From Ziziphus jujuba (lineage: Eukaryota > Streptophyta > Magnoliopsida > Rosales > Rhamnaceae): a DNA stretch of 64,000 bases. Positions 1 through 12,037 of the stretch are shown here, in pieces (position 1 is the stretch's first letter; each line of letters starts with the position of its first letter). The translations under genes and the position numbers were made by a program. The notes beneath the pieces are model-generated. The model was not told the origin of the DNA, made no database searches, and saw nothing but the letters and a program-made list of their open reading frames with translations. The stretch covers positions 29,178,001 through 29,242,000 of the forward strand of contig NC_083382.1 in assembly GCF_031755915.1 (NCBI RefSeq), given 5' to 3'.

Positions 1-922
1 TTGATGTTTCTGTATTTCCTGAAGCCCAGGCTACCTTGAACCTTGGGTTTGCAAATGCTCCCCCAGTCCTTTAGGGCTAAGTAGTGTCTCTTGTGTGTCT
101 TTGCATTCCACAAAAACCTTCAGACCATGGTATCTCAGTCCTTGCATATGCTTTCGGGGACCTTGAAGGTTGACATGGTGTATACTGATATGGATTGAGC
201 TATTGATCTGATCAAAGTAGCCTTACCTGCTTTAGACAGCACTTTAGATTGCCACCCTTCGAGACGGTCCTGTAATCTATCCTTGATTCTAGTGAAATCT
301 TTGTGTTTGTGTTTTCCAAAAATTAGTGAGTTCCCAAAATACAGGCTACCTGTTTTCATTTCTTTGAAACCTAAGAAATCCTTTATGAGGGTCTTAATTT
401 TCCCAGGAGTATTCTTAGAAAAAAGGATTTGGGACTTATCTGGATTTGGGGATTGGCTAAACCATCTGCTGTAAGCCTCCAGCACTTTCCCAACCTCCTT
501 TACATTTTGAGGGTTTGCTCGGCATGCAACCAGGATATTGTCTGCATAAAGCAAATGAGAGATTGTGGGGGCTCCTCTGCTAATTTTGATACCTTGAATG
601 CATTGATTTGAGTCCATGAATCTGGAGAATAATTCAGAGCATAAGATGAAAAGGAAAGGGGAGAGTGGATCTCCTTGTTTGATTCCACTTTCCGGAGTGA
701 CTATGTCTGTTTTGCTGCCATTGATAAGAAGGTCAAACTCCACTGAGCTTATACAATCATTCTCCTAACAACCTCTGAAAAACCCCATAGTTTCAGAGCC
801 TTCATTATGAAAACCCATTCTAAGCTATCGTATGCTTTCTCATATAAATTTTGACCAGCATTAGTCCGTCTTTCCCTTTATGCTTATGGACTTTGTGAGC
901 CACTTCGTGCGCCACCATAATA
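1..922 (-). pseudogene. LINE (non-LTR retrotransposon) reverse transcriptase fragment
   Basis: The minus strand encodes the palm and thumb of a plant LINE reverse transcriptase, running off the left edge of the window. Seen directly: GIKQGDPLSPFLFILCSELF (typical RT block) followed by HLLYADN at the catalytic box, where YADD is normal, so the second catalytic Asp is Asn. Upstream, near 800-922, another frame carries ENIMVAHEV and AYDSLEW, which match the family's fingers region. Downstream, near 1-120, a zf-RVT-like tail (KDWGSICKP, GSLGFR) continues past stop codons. At least two frameshifts (near 760 and 840) and internal stops show that it is dead. The 5' part of the element is missing beyond about 922, where sequence shared with 30757 onward begins. 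This could be ordinary LINE 5' truncation or a duplication breakpoint. Confidence 0.9.
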
Positions 923-1858
923 TTCTCATGTAGCTAGCCTAGTACTTTATTTAAATATATATATATATATATATTTATATTATTTCATGATTACAAATAA
1001 TAATCATTTATTGCCTAACTGCAAATAGAATCTAGCAGAAATTGTATAACTTCAAAGGGCATCAAGACCCTTTTGCAAATACAGAAGCAAAAAAAGCCTT
1101 TCATTTCTTTCCATGGCCACTTTTGCTATATATGTATGAACTAGGTCATCTCCAGTGAAGAATGTCTCAGGTATGATCACAAAAAATTGAAAGATCCAAA
1201 TACTTCGTAAAGACCTGATTGCTTGCTCCTTTTGCTTTGTAGTATCTCAAATATTGTTAATATGTTTTTCTTTTTAATGCAAAAATATCTATATATATGT
1301 ATATATATTTTTTCCTTTTTTTTTTTTCAAGATAATTTCAGATTGAATAATAATAATAAAAAAATGTCAATTTCTAATTGCTAATGTGGATCATTGAATT
1401 TAATAACCGATGTAACGATTTAGTTGGTTGCGATGTGAGTTAATTTTTCTATATCGACTTTTAGTTTTAAAACAAAATAAATTAATTCTCGTCACATAAA
1501 CGGTAATCGATAAGTGGCACAGCGATAGATAGATAGATTTAAAAAATAGATCAATAAATAGTTTTTAAAATAAAAAATGGATCAATAAATGTCTGAGCTA
1601 TATACTTTAAAAATTCTGGAACAATTACTTGGTAATTGTGCCTAATTAATGCTTTTTTTTTTTTTTTGGTGCGTAATTAATGCTTCTTCTTTTTTTCTCT
1701 TTAATGGCTTGCATGCGTTTTCATTTTTTTATTTTTTTATTTTTTTATTATTATTTTTTTTTTTTTTGTCTAAAAGATTTTCCATTCCCCCAGTCCTCCT
1801 ATAAATAGGTACTACGAAATACGAATCCTAAGAAAGCCAAAGATTGAGCTTTCCCATA
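923..1858. other. Upstream region of BAHD gene A
   Basis: AT-rich spacer with (AT)n runs near 955-975 and 1290-1310 and long T tracts at 1310-1330, 1650-1670 and 1725-1770. It is nearly identical to the DNA upstream of A' apart from insertions there. No ORF of interest was seen. It contains the intact empty site (GAGTTAATTTTT, near 1438) that lets the MITE in block 2 be delimited. Confidence 0.7.
1800..1807 (+). promoter_or_regulatory. TATA box of BAHD gene A
   Basis: TATAAATA within CTCCTATAAATAGG, 52 bases upstream of the start codon. This is a normal TATA-to-ATG distance for a gene with a short leader. The same box is conserved in front of pseudogene A' at 34365. Confidence 0.7.
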
Positions 1859-3283
1859 ATGGCACAGTCACAAATGGTGAAAACACTAGAGGTCTGCAAG
1901 GTGGCTCCGCCACCAGACCTATCACGCTCAGCCATCCCCAAGTCTCTCCCTCTGACCTTCTTCGACTTATTCTGGCTAAGATCACCACCATTTCAGAATC
2001 TCTTCTTCTATGAAATCCCTTCTCAAAACACACTTCAATTTGAATACTCCATTATTCCAAAGCTCAAACAATCCCTCTCTCTTACCCTCCACCACTACCT
2101 CCCTCTCGCAGGAAATCTCACGTGGCCTCAACACTCTCACAAACCAATCATCAAATACGTTGGTGGAGATGGAGTTTCGCTTACCATAGCCGAGTCCAAC
2201 ATGGATTTCTATCATCTCACCAGCAACCACTATCGCCAAGAAACTGATTACCATCTTTTGCTGCCCCAGTTGGAAGTCTTCGACGAACGAGCCGCGGCGA
2301 TGGCTCTGCAAGTCACCTTGTTTCCAAACAGTGGCTTCTCCATTGGAATCACCGCCCACCATGCGATCCTGGATGGTAAAACTTCAACATTGTTTATCAA
2401 GTCTTGGGCTCAGATTTGCAAAGCTGGAGCAGATTCCCCAGCTTTGGTGCATCAGCTTACGCCATTCTACAACAGGGAAGTTATTAAGGACCCGACGGGG
2501 CTCGATTCGATTTACATAACCCAGTGGCTAAGGCAGGGCGGACCTAATAACAGAAGTCTAATGATATTCGACTCTGTAGTTCCACCTGATTTAGTACGAG
2601 CCACGTTCGAATTTACTAAAGACCATATACAAAAGTTAAGAAAATGTGTTTATGAAAAGAACTCATCGAAGCCTCCAGTTCATATAACAAGCTTATCGCT
2701 AGCGTGCGCTTTCATATTGGTTTGCGTAGTAAGGGCTTCGGAAAATCATGTAAAGAAAAACAGATTGGCAAAGTTTGTGTTCGGCGTGGACTGTCGATAT
2801 CGGTTGAAACCGGCTATTCCTTCAACATATTTCGGAAACTGTGCAATAGGCCGTCCGGCAATTGTAGAGACAAAAGATCTTCTTGGGGAAGATGGGATAT
2901 TATCAGCCTTGGAGGGAATAAGCGAAGCTATAGCAAGTTTGGACGATGGGCTTCTTGATGGGGTAGATAGTTGGGCTTCGTTAATCAATTCTAAGGAGCC
3001 TGATGAGATCCCACCAACTGCTTGTATTGCATGGTCACCTCGGTTTCAAGTATACAATACTGATTTCGGATGGGGAGCACCTAAGAAGTTTGAAATGACT
3101 TCTATAGGTAGAACGGGAGCGATCTGTATGTCTGATAGCAAGAATGGCAATGGAGGATTTGAGATTGGAATGGTCTCGCAGATGAAAAAGATTGAAGCTT
3201 TTGCTTCTTCTTTTGCTAAAGGTCTTGAAGCCCTTTGTAATGTGAGGCAATCCAATTCTAGAGCTGTAGTTGAATTTGGGTAA
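1859..3283 (+). CDS. BAHD acyltransferase A (malonyltransferase type), intact
   Basis: This single-exon gene encodes 474 residues, the usual length for the family. BAHD enzymes transfer an acyl group from CoA to an alcohol or amine in the cytosol. The catalytic HxxxD motif is at residues 168-172 (HAILD) and the structural DFGWG motif is complete at 402-406. YFGNC at 324-328 is typical of the anthocyanin/phenolic-glucoside malonyltransferase clade, so malonylation of a phenolic glycoside is the likely reaction; donor and acceptor cannot be read from sequence. The in-frame TTG at 1844 is rejected as a start because MAQSQMVKTLEVCKVAPPP at 1859 aligns with the paralogues' N-termini. A TATA box lies 52 bases upstream. 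The C-terminus (QSNSRAVVEFG) is longer than in the C, E and B' proteins. The partner copy A' is disrupted, so this is the only functional A-type gene here. Confidence 0.93.
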   Translation: MAQSQMVKTLEVCKVAPPPDLSRSAIPKSLPLTFFDLFWLRSPPFQNLFFYEIPSQNTLQFEYSIIPKLKQSLSLTLHHYLPLAGNLTWPQHSHKPIIKYVGGDGVSLTIAESNMDFYHLTSNHYRQETDYHLLLPQLEVFDERAAAMALQVTLFPNSGFSIGITAHHAILDGKTSTLFIKSWAQICKAGADSPALVHQLTPFYNREVIKDPTGLDSIYITQWLRQGGPNNRSLMIFDSVVPPDLVRATFEFTKDHIQKLRKCVYEKNSSKPPVHITSLSLACAFILVCVVRASENHVKKNRLAKFVFGVDCRYRLKPAIPSTYFGNCAIGRPAIVETKDLLGEDGILSALEGISEAIASLDDGLLDGVDSWASLINSKEPDEIPPTACIAWSPRFQVYNTDFGWGAPKKFEMTSIGRTGAICMSDSKNGNGGFEIGMVSQMKKIEAFASSFAKGLEALCNVRQSNSRAVVEFG

Positions 3284-3645
3284 TGCTATAAAATTTCTAT
3301 TTGCATTAAGGGTTAATATGTATCATGTATGTAGCTGGAAAACTGTTTTCCTTTTAGGAGTTTAAAGAAATAAAGTTCATGGAGTCTTGCGAGTTGTGGA
3401 ATAATAGTGTCCTTTTTCTAATGATTATGAAATGTCTTCCATGGCAAAGTAATGAAGCTTGATCCACATTTCTTTAATGTTTCGTTGTTGTTCATAATAT
3501 ATAATTAAATCCCTATTTCTGTTTTCTTCTATACATCTGTGAGGTTACTCCTTGTAAACTAGAAGCACAAGTGAAAATATCAGTAGTGTCCCCAGAATCC
3601 TCTAGCTTTAAACGATCCAGATCAGGTACTTTTACTGCCTGATTT

Positions 3646-3649
<4 letters not shown>

Positions 3650-3683
<34 letters not shown>
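3650..3683. repeat. (TC)n microsatellite
   Basis: About 17 uninterrupted TC units. The matching locus in block 2 (near 46642-46662) is shorter, so the array changed length after the duplication. Confidence 0.95.
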
Positions 3684-3685
<2 letters not shown>

Positions 3686-5966
3686 CATGTGAGACATGCT
3701 CAAACTATCCCAGTAATAGTAGCTCTGTTTGTTAACTACATGGAGGTCCTTCTTGATGCATGAATTGTTGAAATGAATTGTTGAAATGAATTGTACTTAG
3801 AATTTGTGATGTATGCGCTGTGTTATATAATAAATCTTTTGGGAATTACTTCAGTTGACATTGCTGCTCTTTTCCTAAGAGTTTCTTTGAAACAAAATTT
3901 AATGCTTATCTGTTTAATTAATTTGCATATATTGCAGGGAGACTGCTGCTACCTGCCTTGGAATTCTGGCGCAATCAGATGCCAATTTACGATGCGGTCT
4001 CTGTTTTTTTTTTTTTTTTTTCCCTCATTTCTTATGATTGCTTAAGTATTCTGAAAGAAAAAAAATATTATAATTCAAACATGTATGTCAATATACAGTA
4101 TATATGTGAATACAAAGTGATTTATTTAGTCAAAATCTACAAAATAATAATAATAATATTAATAAAACTTTAATTTAGAAACTGAATACGAAGTGATATA
4201 TTTAGTCACTAAAAAAAATTAATTTAGAAACCAAGTTGACATTATGTCATATTTCACACCCTTAAAGGTGACATTGCTTAAAAAAAAGGTTTATGTTTCA
4301 AAACCTAAATACAGTCCATGGCCAAAATATATGGGTGATTTATATAATTATTCCTTTCTTTACCCATCTAAATGGAGTTCCTATGATTATGTCATTCTGC
4401 ATTTAGTATACCTCGATGCAAAGTCAAGTCTTACTAGTTTTTAAAAAGAATTTCTTGTATCGTATAATTATTTTATTATTGTTAACTTCTTTTTCTTTTA
4501 CTTTTCTTTTTATTTTGTTGGATGCCGGAAAGGGTTTGCTGATTAGGATAAGGCATATTGACTTCCATATTCTGGTCATTCAGGATCATAAACTTATTGG
4601 AATACAGGAAGCCGAACGACCTGGAGGTTTGTTCCCACATATAACTGTAAATTAAAGGGTATATATCCTATTTGTTTTTGCATGTGATTGAAATTGAAAA
4701 TTGTTCCAACATTTTTTCTAATTTCTGGAAGCTAAATAATAAGCTTGTTATATTACACTGAAGCTAATATTGCATTGCTTAACAATTGGCTTTTGAAAGC
4801 CATTCTCAGTTTATGCTTAGTTTCAATGTAGTTTTCTTTTTTATAGACTTGTAATATTGAAATTGGATTTTTTTTATACGTTTAAAACAAATTCAATCTT
4901 CTTTTTGTCAATTCTGAATGCTTGAACTGAATAAAATTTCTGCTAATTGTTTTTGTTTGTTTCATTCTGTTGGTAGGGAGTGGATCCAAGCCTCATAGAA
5001 GGCGAAGACAATAGAGGTTAGATTTAGTCTGCAGTTTTAGTATGCGATACAGATTGATAGATCCCAGCCGCGTTATTATTTCTGTTTTTATGTTTCTCTT
5101 TTAGTTAAATCGCAGTAGGAAAGGATGCGAAGTGCTTTTGTTGATAGTATGTAAAAGTTAGTAGCGCAACATATATAGTATGGAGATTATTTGACTTTCG
5201 TAATTCAATTTATGTGTATTGGTTTCTGATCTTAATATTTGAAGAAAATTATGGGGAGATAAAAAATAAAATAATAATAATAAATAATAATAAATAAAAA
5301 AAAAGAAAAGAAAACCCGTATAAATATCCAGGGGGCACTTCAAGACACTCTACAAACTTAGATATATCGATGAAAGTATATGGACAACTCAACTGGTACA
5401 TAGGATAATAATGGAGATGCAAGCTTTCTGTTTATTTCACATTGAAGCTCAATAAAGGCTCCACTGTATATATGCATATATGGAAATATATAATAACGAT
5501 ATATATATATATATAGTGTAATATTGCAAACATCTAATTGTGAATACCAGTATGAGTTTTAGCATCTCCTGTAATCTCTTCAACCCCAACATCTTTCATA
5601 TGAGGTGTGAGCTGACACTTTTTGACAGTACAAAAATGTTTACATAGATTGCTCAAGAATCGTAAATTTTTCAGTTTTGATAAAGAGCTGCCTAGTCCAT
5701 CATGCTCAATGTTGATACACATTCCCCATTTTAACCTCCTATCACTACACAACAAAATATATTAAATATATTCCTTGTATTTATCTTAAAGAATCCCGAA
5801 AATATATACATATATATATATATATATGATATATGATATATTATTTCAGAATGGAACAGATTTTTGTAATATCCAGTTTAGATCAAAATAATGCCATGGA
5901 ACTAAATCTCTATTAGTCAAATGATAGGAGCAAATATGTACTAGGCTACTAGCTACCAAATAAAAG

Positions 5967-6024
5967 TTTTTTATTTTATTTTATTTTATTTTATTTTATT
6001 TTATTTTATTTTATTTTATTTTAT
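5967..6024. repeat. (TTTTA)n microsatellite
   Basis: About eleven 5-base units. The block 2 counterpart (near 47866-47882) is a plain T run, so this expansion is specific to block 1. Confidence 0.95.
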
Positions 6025-6804
6025 GTAGAACTTCATTATACCGCATAAAAGTTGGTATGTGAAATTTAATCAAATAAGTATTGTTAATTGTCATATGAAT
6101 TACTTATGTATATATATGTGTCTCTGTGTGTCTGTGTCTGTGTGTGTGCAATATAAACTATACTAATTAAGAATGTTTAAGATTTTGATGAGTAGGCTCA
6201 GATAGCCGACGTACGGAGACTTCAAAATAGAAGATGGGCAGCATTAGTGGTAGGAGAGAAACATGGCCAAAATGGAGGGATGTTTTTGCCTTTGAGAATG
6301 AAATTCTATTTAACAACTAATGAATAATCCAAATGATTACTGAATGGCAATATGGTGTGTGCGTATATATATATATATATATATGTTGCTTTTTGGTGTA
6401 CCTATTTCTCCCACTTAACCATCATGTTTGTTTTGGTAGCTAGTTAGAGTGACCAAGTCTTAAAATTTTAATAATTAACTATGTACGGAAAGATACTTTC
6501 TTGCAAAACACCTGATGGGTTGAGCAAATAAAAAGAAACCATTGTAAAGATAGATTAAAGGTAGATTTGGACTTCTACAAGGTTGTAAAGATAGGTTGAG
6601 GTATACCGACCTATGTAGTTCCTAAATCAATTAATCCCACCAGAAGTTTTTTCATTTTTTTTTTTTTTTTGGCAACAAATAATAATTAAAAAAAAAAAAA
6701 AAAAGGCAAACAAAGTCAATTAGCCTTTTTAACTCAGCCAAATAAATAAATAAAGATTGACCTTTTTTATCTTCTCAAAGGTCAAATATGAAGATGGTAA
6801 CTAG

Positions 6805-9330
6805 TATCAGAACCTGTCCAAAATTCCTCACCGGAACTCTAGACAAGCCCTGATCCCAGAGAAATCCTACCGGACCCTCCAATGGAAAATCCGGCAGAAC
6901 CTCCCCTAAGGGATGGACTTACCACAAATTTCCTGCACTGAAAATGCACTTCTATATCGTCCCCTTATTCCTCCCACATTACTACAATTTGATTCCACAA
7001 ATTTACAGCCCTTCAAATTAATAACAGTAACTCAGTGCATAAATAATACATAAATATCTGAGACAGTATACAGAGCTTCATGAAGTACTACTAAGTATAG
7101 AATACAACATGGATAAAAGAAATATTACAATTTCAATAAAAGAAGAACAGGGTACTTCTCGAACTAAGACAGCGATGAAGATCAAATCCGCTCCGGATGA
7201 ATACCGGCAAACCTGGTACATAGAGGAACGGAATTTAAAAATATAAGATGCTAATCATCTCAGTGAGTGATCCTATCTACTATACAATTATAATACCACA
7301 GTAATAAAGTAGATAAATAATAATTAATTGAAAATAATAATTTCTCTCAAAACCCTTACAATTCTCTCATTTGGAAAAATTCCCTTTTTAAAACATTTTC
7401 ACAAAACCCTTTACTCGTATTCCCCGAAAACCAAGACATCAATTTATTCAAATGAATATTAAATAAAATATAATAAGTCAAGCATCCAAAATTTATAATT
7501 TAAAGGAAATTAATTTATTGAATAATTAAGTAAAGGGAAAAATTAAACCAATTTAAAATCCCCATTCGAATAAATACCAAAAGCAGTATTAATTATATTT
7601 TTAATTCCAATAAAATTTCAAAATATTTATTTTAAAATCCCAGTTCTGAAAATCACTTGATGCACCCACTATATACCAGTGACGCCAACAGTACCCAGCA
7701 TCCCAATGTACCGCCAGACAGGAGGTTATAGAGAGAAACCGGCATACGGTAGCGTGGCGTCCCACCGCACGGCTGCAAACAGGTGTCCCGGCCATGGAGG
7801 GGCAGCCTATCCTCATCCGATGGCAACCACAGGACAACCCCATAAAATCACCTGCGCGCTACTCACACCCACCCGCGCGCTAATCACATCCGTGTGCATA
7901 CTAACCATATCACATATAAACAGAACACCAGTACGTGTATGGTGCATCTAAAAATCATAAATCAATACATCTCAAAATTTCAAATTTTCCATAAATATAC
8001 CGGGTTTATCCCATCCAATTAAACCCGTAATTTTTCCACAATTCCTTTATAATCATCGTCATAAATTCCATGATTTTCAAATCCACCAACTTAAATATTC
8101 ACATTTTTCCAATGGCATAAATATTTTTGAAATATAATAAATTAAATCACATAATATTCCATGGGCATACTTATAAAAATTGAAGTCACCAACATAAACA
8201 AATATTTTCCTTGAAATATTTGAAAATCAAATCATGCCCAAAATAATGTTAAAACCACAAGAATTTCATATATAATTAAAATCCATAATTCTCAACATTA
8301 TAAAATAATTTTCACATGGCATACATTTATATAATGCATATTTTCTTTAATCAAAATAAATCCACCAATAATTTCCAAATTAAATCAATTAGATATTTGA
8401 CACATAGAATATAAATTTCAAATATTCAATTCACACCAAATATTTACAAATTTAATTCCCGAAATTAATTTGAAGGTGAGTCACTCACCTTAAGCACGTA
8501 TCTCAATCAAGATCCTCCACATGATCGACTCTACTACTCGCACGTGCACCTAAAACATCCACAATACACCAAATCAAATATATTAATATTTTAATCGGAT
8601 AACTCCCAAATGGATATCCGAGGAGCGAACACAAATGACAACCAAAGTTGATGAGTAATATACCGAATCGAAGCTTAAGCGACGAGGATTACAAATTCGG
8701 TCTTACTTCCCGGAGATCGGACCGGTGGTGGCCGGAATCACGTCGGAAAGCTTTTGGGATTCAACTCTTCGATCCTCTCAATCCGTCGCGAATTGGCAGA
8801 AAAGGACCCCGGATTTGGATTCAGGGGGTCGGAATCAGTGGAGAGGGATCAGCGGTACAACTGGGTACTCTTCGGAACAGTGATTTCCGGCGAGCCGCCG
8901 CGGTCACCAGCAACCGTCACCGGCGGCGGTGCGTGCGGTGGCCGTTGGTTGAGATTTTTGGGGGTTTTGTAGATCAAGGGGAGAGGGTTCCAATGGGACC
9001 GACAGTGAGGCAAATGGAGGCCGGACGGCGAAGAAATCGGGGTTTGAAGGTTTTCGGGACCTCGCCGGAAAACGCTCCGATCCCGGCGCGTCGGAGGTCT
9101 GGTGGCAGTGAAATTTGGTGGGCTGGCCGGAAATGAGGAGATGGTAAGGGGTGGCTGGCGCATGTGGCCTGAAAATGGCTGGAAAGGGGTCAAACGGCGG
9201 TGGCCGACGGTGGAAGGGAAAATCGCCGCCGAGCTTCGCCTGCTCGATCTGGGCGCGATGGAGGGGCCCCATCTGGCTGGTGCATGTAGCAAGAATCGGC
9301 CGGAAAATTTGTCGATTCCGGCGGCCAACC

Positions 9331-9373
<43 letters not shown>

Positions 9374-9856
9374 CTCTCTTTCTCTCTCCTCCCCGATATT
9401 TTTGCCAAATAAAAGCCACCGTGGGTGATACTGTTCACCCACATGGACCAATCAGGTGCCGACACATGGTGTTACTGTGCACATAAGCCAGATATAATAA
9501 AATATTACGGTATCCGGCAAACTTCACACGTCTATAACTTTTTAACCAGATGTCCGATTTAAGCGTGCCGCTAGTCTATGAAGTCAAAGCAAAATTATAC
9601 AACGATTAAAAGTCAATTCCCGACATCTTTTGGACAGTTTGCACCACGACTTGTTTTGCTCATAACTTTCAAACCGTAGCTCCGTTTTCGACATACTACT
9701 AGTCTACGAACTCGAGACATCATGCACTTCGCCACGGTACCCTGGTCAACTCGAAATTTCAACTGGAACAAAAAGCCAACTTTTGACCCACTCGGTCAAC
9801 GGTCAACCTCGGTCAACGTGCATGAATTCTGATGTGATTTGGGACGGGATGTTACA
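6805..9856 (-). mobile_element. Long solo LTR, Gypsy-like family, copy 1
   Basis: A 3052-base insertion flanked by the perfect 5-bp TSD ACTAG (6800-6804 and 9857-9861). The empty site is intact in block 2 at about 48668 (GTAACTAGTATGTATAAG). Read on the minus strand it begins TGTAACATCCCGTCCC and ends GGTTCTGATA, where the sister copy ends in TGACA, so one terminal base has decayed. It matches the insertion at 43396-46306 in opposite orientation and has a GC-rich core (8650-9310) beside a (CT)n tract. There is no gag-pol, primer-binding site or second terminal repeat, so a solo LTR is the simplest reading. LTR length and the TGTAACACCCCG-type start suggest a Tekay/Del-like chromovirus, which is inference. 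Confidence 0.82.
9332..9385. repeat. (CT)n tract inside the solo LTR
   Basis: Long CT-rich run next to the GC-rich core of the LTR. The sister LTR has a degenerate GA-rich counterpart at 43906-43941. CT-rich runs near a core promoter are common in plant LTRs, but a role here is inference. Confidence 0.85.
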
Positions 9857-9861
9857 ACTAG

Positions 9862-11165
9862 TATGTATAAGCTTTTGAATTATTTATTGTGTTAAATTTA
9901 AAGGTGCATTGCAATTATTAATTTTTATATTCTTACTTCGGATTTATAAACTTCTTGATGAATTTGTATTGGAATTTTTAGAAATCATAAAAAGGTGTAT
10001 GACATCATTAATTTGACTGGAAAAAAAAAAGATTGTATTATTATTACTATTATTTGATAAATTAGGGAAGGTATACAAAACCGTTGTAAAATTCATCTCA
10101 TTAAAAGTCATTTTTATATAAAACAAATTCGTTTAGCATACCAAGTAAATCCTATTTGATAATATCGTTTTGATTTACATTTAGATTCATTAAAACTAAA
10201 GAAATAAAAATGGTTACATAGTTTGAACTTGAAATCTTCTTAGTTCCTTCTTTTTCTTCCCTTCAAACAGTGTTCCAGATGAGCACAAAGCTGTAACTAC
10301 ATGTGTGTAAAATATAAAATTTACAGCACGACAAAGCTAAAAGAACAAAACAAAACAATACAAAGCTAGAAAACAAAAGTACCAAGTATGGATAATGCAA
10401 ACCAATGCATAGCATTTTATATATATCCTTGTGTATTAGTGCAAGAAAACTACTAAACGAAAACACAGAGGTTTGGGTACAGACCCATTTTTCTAATTAT
10501 TCTCCTTCACAAACCAATGAATAGACTGAGCATCCTTCTGCTTCTTTCTCATTCACAAATTGCTCAAAAGATCTTGCTCTTCTTCTTTATCAAATCGAAT
10601 ATCCTTCACAAATTGATCAACAGCTCTTCCTCTTCTCCTTTGCAAATCGGCAGATTGAAAAAGCAGAGCAATTGATCAACTTCTTCTTCTTCTTCTTCTT
10701 TATCTTCTAGATACTTTTACAATCTATTCGTTCCTTATTTGTTTGGTAAGAAAAATTAAGTGAAAAGTCTTCTTCTTATGATTAAATATGTTATGATTTT
10801 CAATTGCCCAGGTTGTATCACTTTAATGAAAAAGGAAAAGTGGAATTTATTTTATTTTTTGATTTCCCACACCCCACGCGCCCCACACTCCATGGCTCTC
10901 CAATTCTATACCAACCCTCCACTCATAGAATATATTAATTCGATTGTCTTGTTTCGGCGAAATAGGTGGAAGGTTATTATCATTAACGAAAAAAGACAGG
11001 GTGTATGAAGCTTCCGTAGTCGGCAGTCAATTTGTCAATTGTCATGATGAATAAAGACGCATACCAACCCATATTAATTGTGGGTCCCTTAATCAATAAG
11101 CTGAGCTACCAATTCCCACAAGCATTTACATCAAGTTTTCTTCACAATCCGTGTCCATCCTCATA
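9862..11165. other. Upstream region of BAHD pseudogene B
   Basis: AT-rich spacer homologous to 48674-50690. Near 10873-11165 it has one copy of the promoter segment that is tandemly duplicated in front of B'. No ORF is credible. CTT-rich runs occur at 10680-10705. The TATA-bearing segment found at 50280-50380 is absent here. Confidence 0.65.
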
Positions 11166-12037
11166 ATGGCACGGTCCCAATCAGTGAAAATACTAGAGGT
11201 TTGTCGAGTAGCTCCACCACCAGCCGTACCAAACTTGGCCTCGCCAACCTCTCTCCCTCTCACCTTCTTCGATTTACACTGGTTAAGATTTCCACCGGTG
11301 GAGCGTCTTTTCTTTTACGAATTCTCTTCGTCTAACACACCCTTGTTCGATTCCATTATTCCAAAGCTCAAGCACTCCCTTTCTCTCACCCTCCAACACT
11401 ATCTCCCTCTAGCGGGAAACCTTGTTTGGCCACAAGACTCTCACAAACCTTTCATCAAATATCTTGACGGCGACGGAGTTTCGCTTACAATAGCCGAATC
11501 TAACTTGGATTTTTATCATCTCTCTAGCAACGAATTTCGCGAAGCCACAGAATGCCATCCTCTTATTCCCCACTTGGAAGTGTCCCACGAAAAAGCAGCT
11601 GTGGTGGCACTGCAGATTACTCTGTTTCCAAACTCTGGCTTTTGCATTGCAATCACTTCCCACCATGCAGTTATGGACGGTAAAACCTCAACTTCGTTTA
11701 TGAAGTCATGGGCTTAAATATGCAATAAAAATGCCGGATCTCCAGATACGCCGCCGTCATCGTCGCCGTTGCCACCGGAGCTTATACCATTTTATGACAG
11801 GACAGTTATTAAAGACCCTGCAGAACTCGAAGTGATTCACTTGAACGAGTTGCTAAAGCAAGACGGACCCAATAACAGAAGCCTAACGTTAAGGGAAGCT
11901 CAAGTTAAACCAGGTTTAGTCCGAGCCACTTTCGAATTGAGGCGAGAGGAAATAGAAAAGTTGAGAAACTTTGTGTCGGCCAAGGTAATAAGGGAAAAAT
12001 ACGGGAAAAATACGGGGTTTAGCTTTTGGTTTGTTTT
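11166..12037 (+). pseudogene. BAHD acyltransferase B, pseudogene
   Basis: Close copy of B' (50691-52100), broken in several places. From the ATG at 11166 the reading frame is normal through HxxxD (HAVMD) and then meets a TAA at 11715-11717, where B' has TAT (Tyr). Coding resumes at 11718-11983. It then jumps from codons equivalent to 51507 straight to those equivalent to about 51720, a loss of about 212 bp. After a short tandem repeat of GGGAAAAATAC it jumps again into the 3' flank next to the block 2 poly(T)/poly(G) tract. The YFGNC and DFGFG regions are gone. No functional enzyme can result. Confidence 0.93.

Larger units (their letters stand above)
3284..6799. other. Spacer downstream of gene A, with low-complexity repeats and exon-like relics
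   Basis: The spacer contains microsatellites, A/T tracts and no credible gene. Two short stretches look like decayed exons of an unrecognised gene. One at 3938-4000 follows a TTGCAG acceptor-like site and reads ETAATCLGILAQSDANLRCG in one frame. The other is at about 5534-5755 on the minus strand (open reading with SSLSKLKNLRFLSNL). Neither is assignable. The copy in block 2 (46312-48668) lacks about 1 kb corresponding to roughly 4650-5665, and a 5-base deletion breaks the first fragment there, so coding function is unlikely. Confidence 0.6.

Noticed and set aside
1844..1858. Start of gene A at the upstream TTG (and likewise 11151, 34409, 50676)
   Set aside because: These are non-ATG codons in the leader; the ATG 15 bases downstream aligns with all paralogues.
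8849..9451. 200-codon minus-strand ORF and overlapping plus-strand ORFs in the GC-rich core
   Set aside because: Low-complexity Arg/Glu runs come from the (CT)n tract; the region lies inside a solo LTR and overlapping frames are all open because of base composition.
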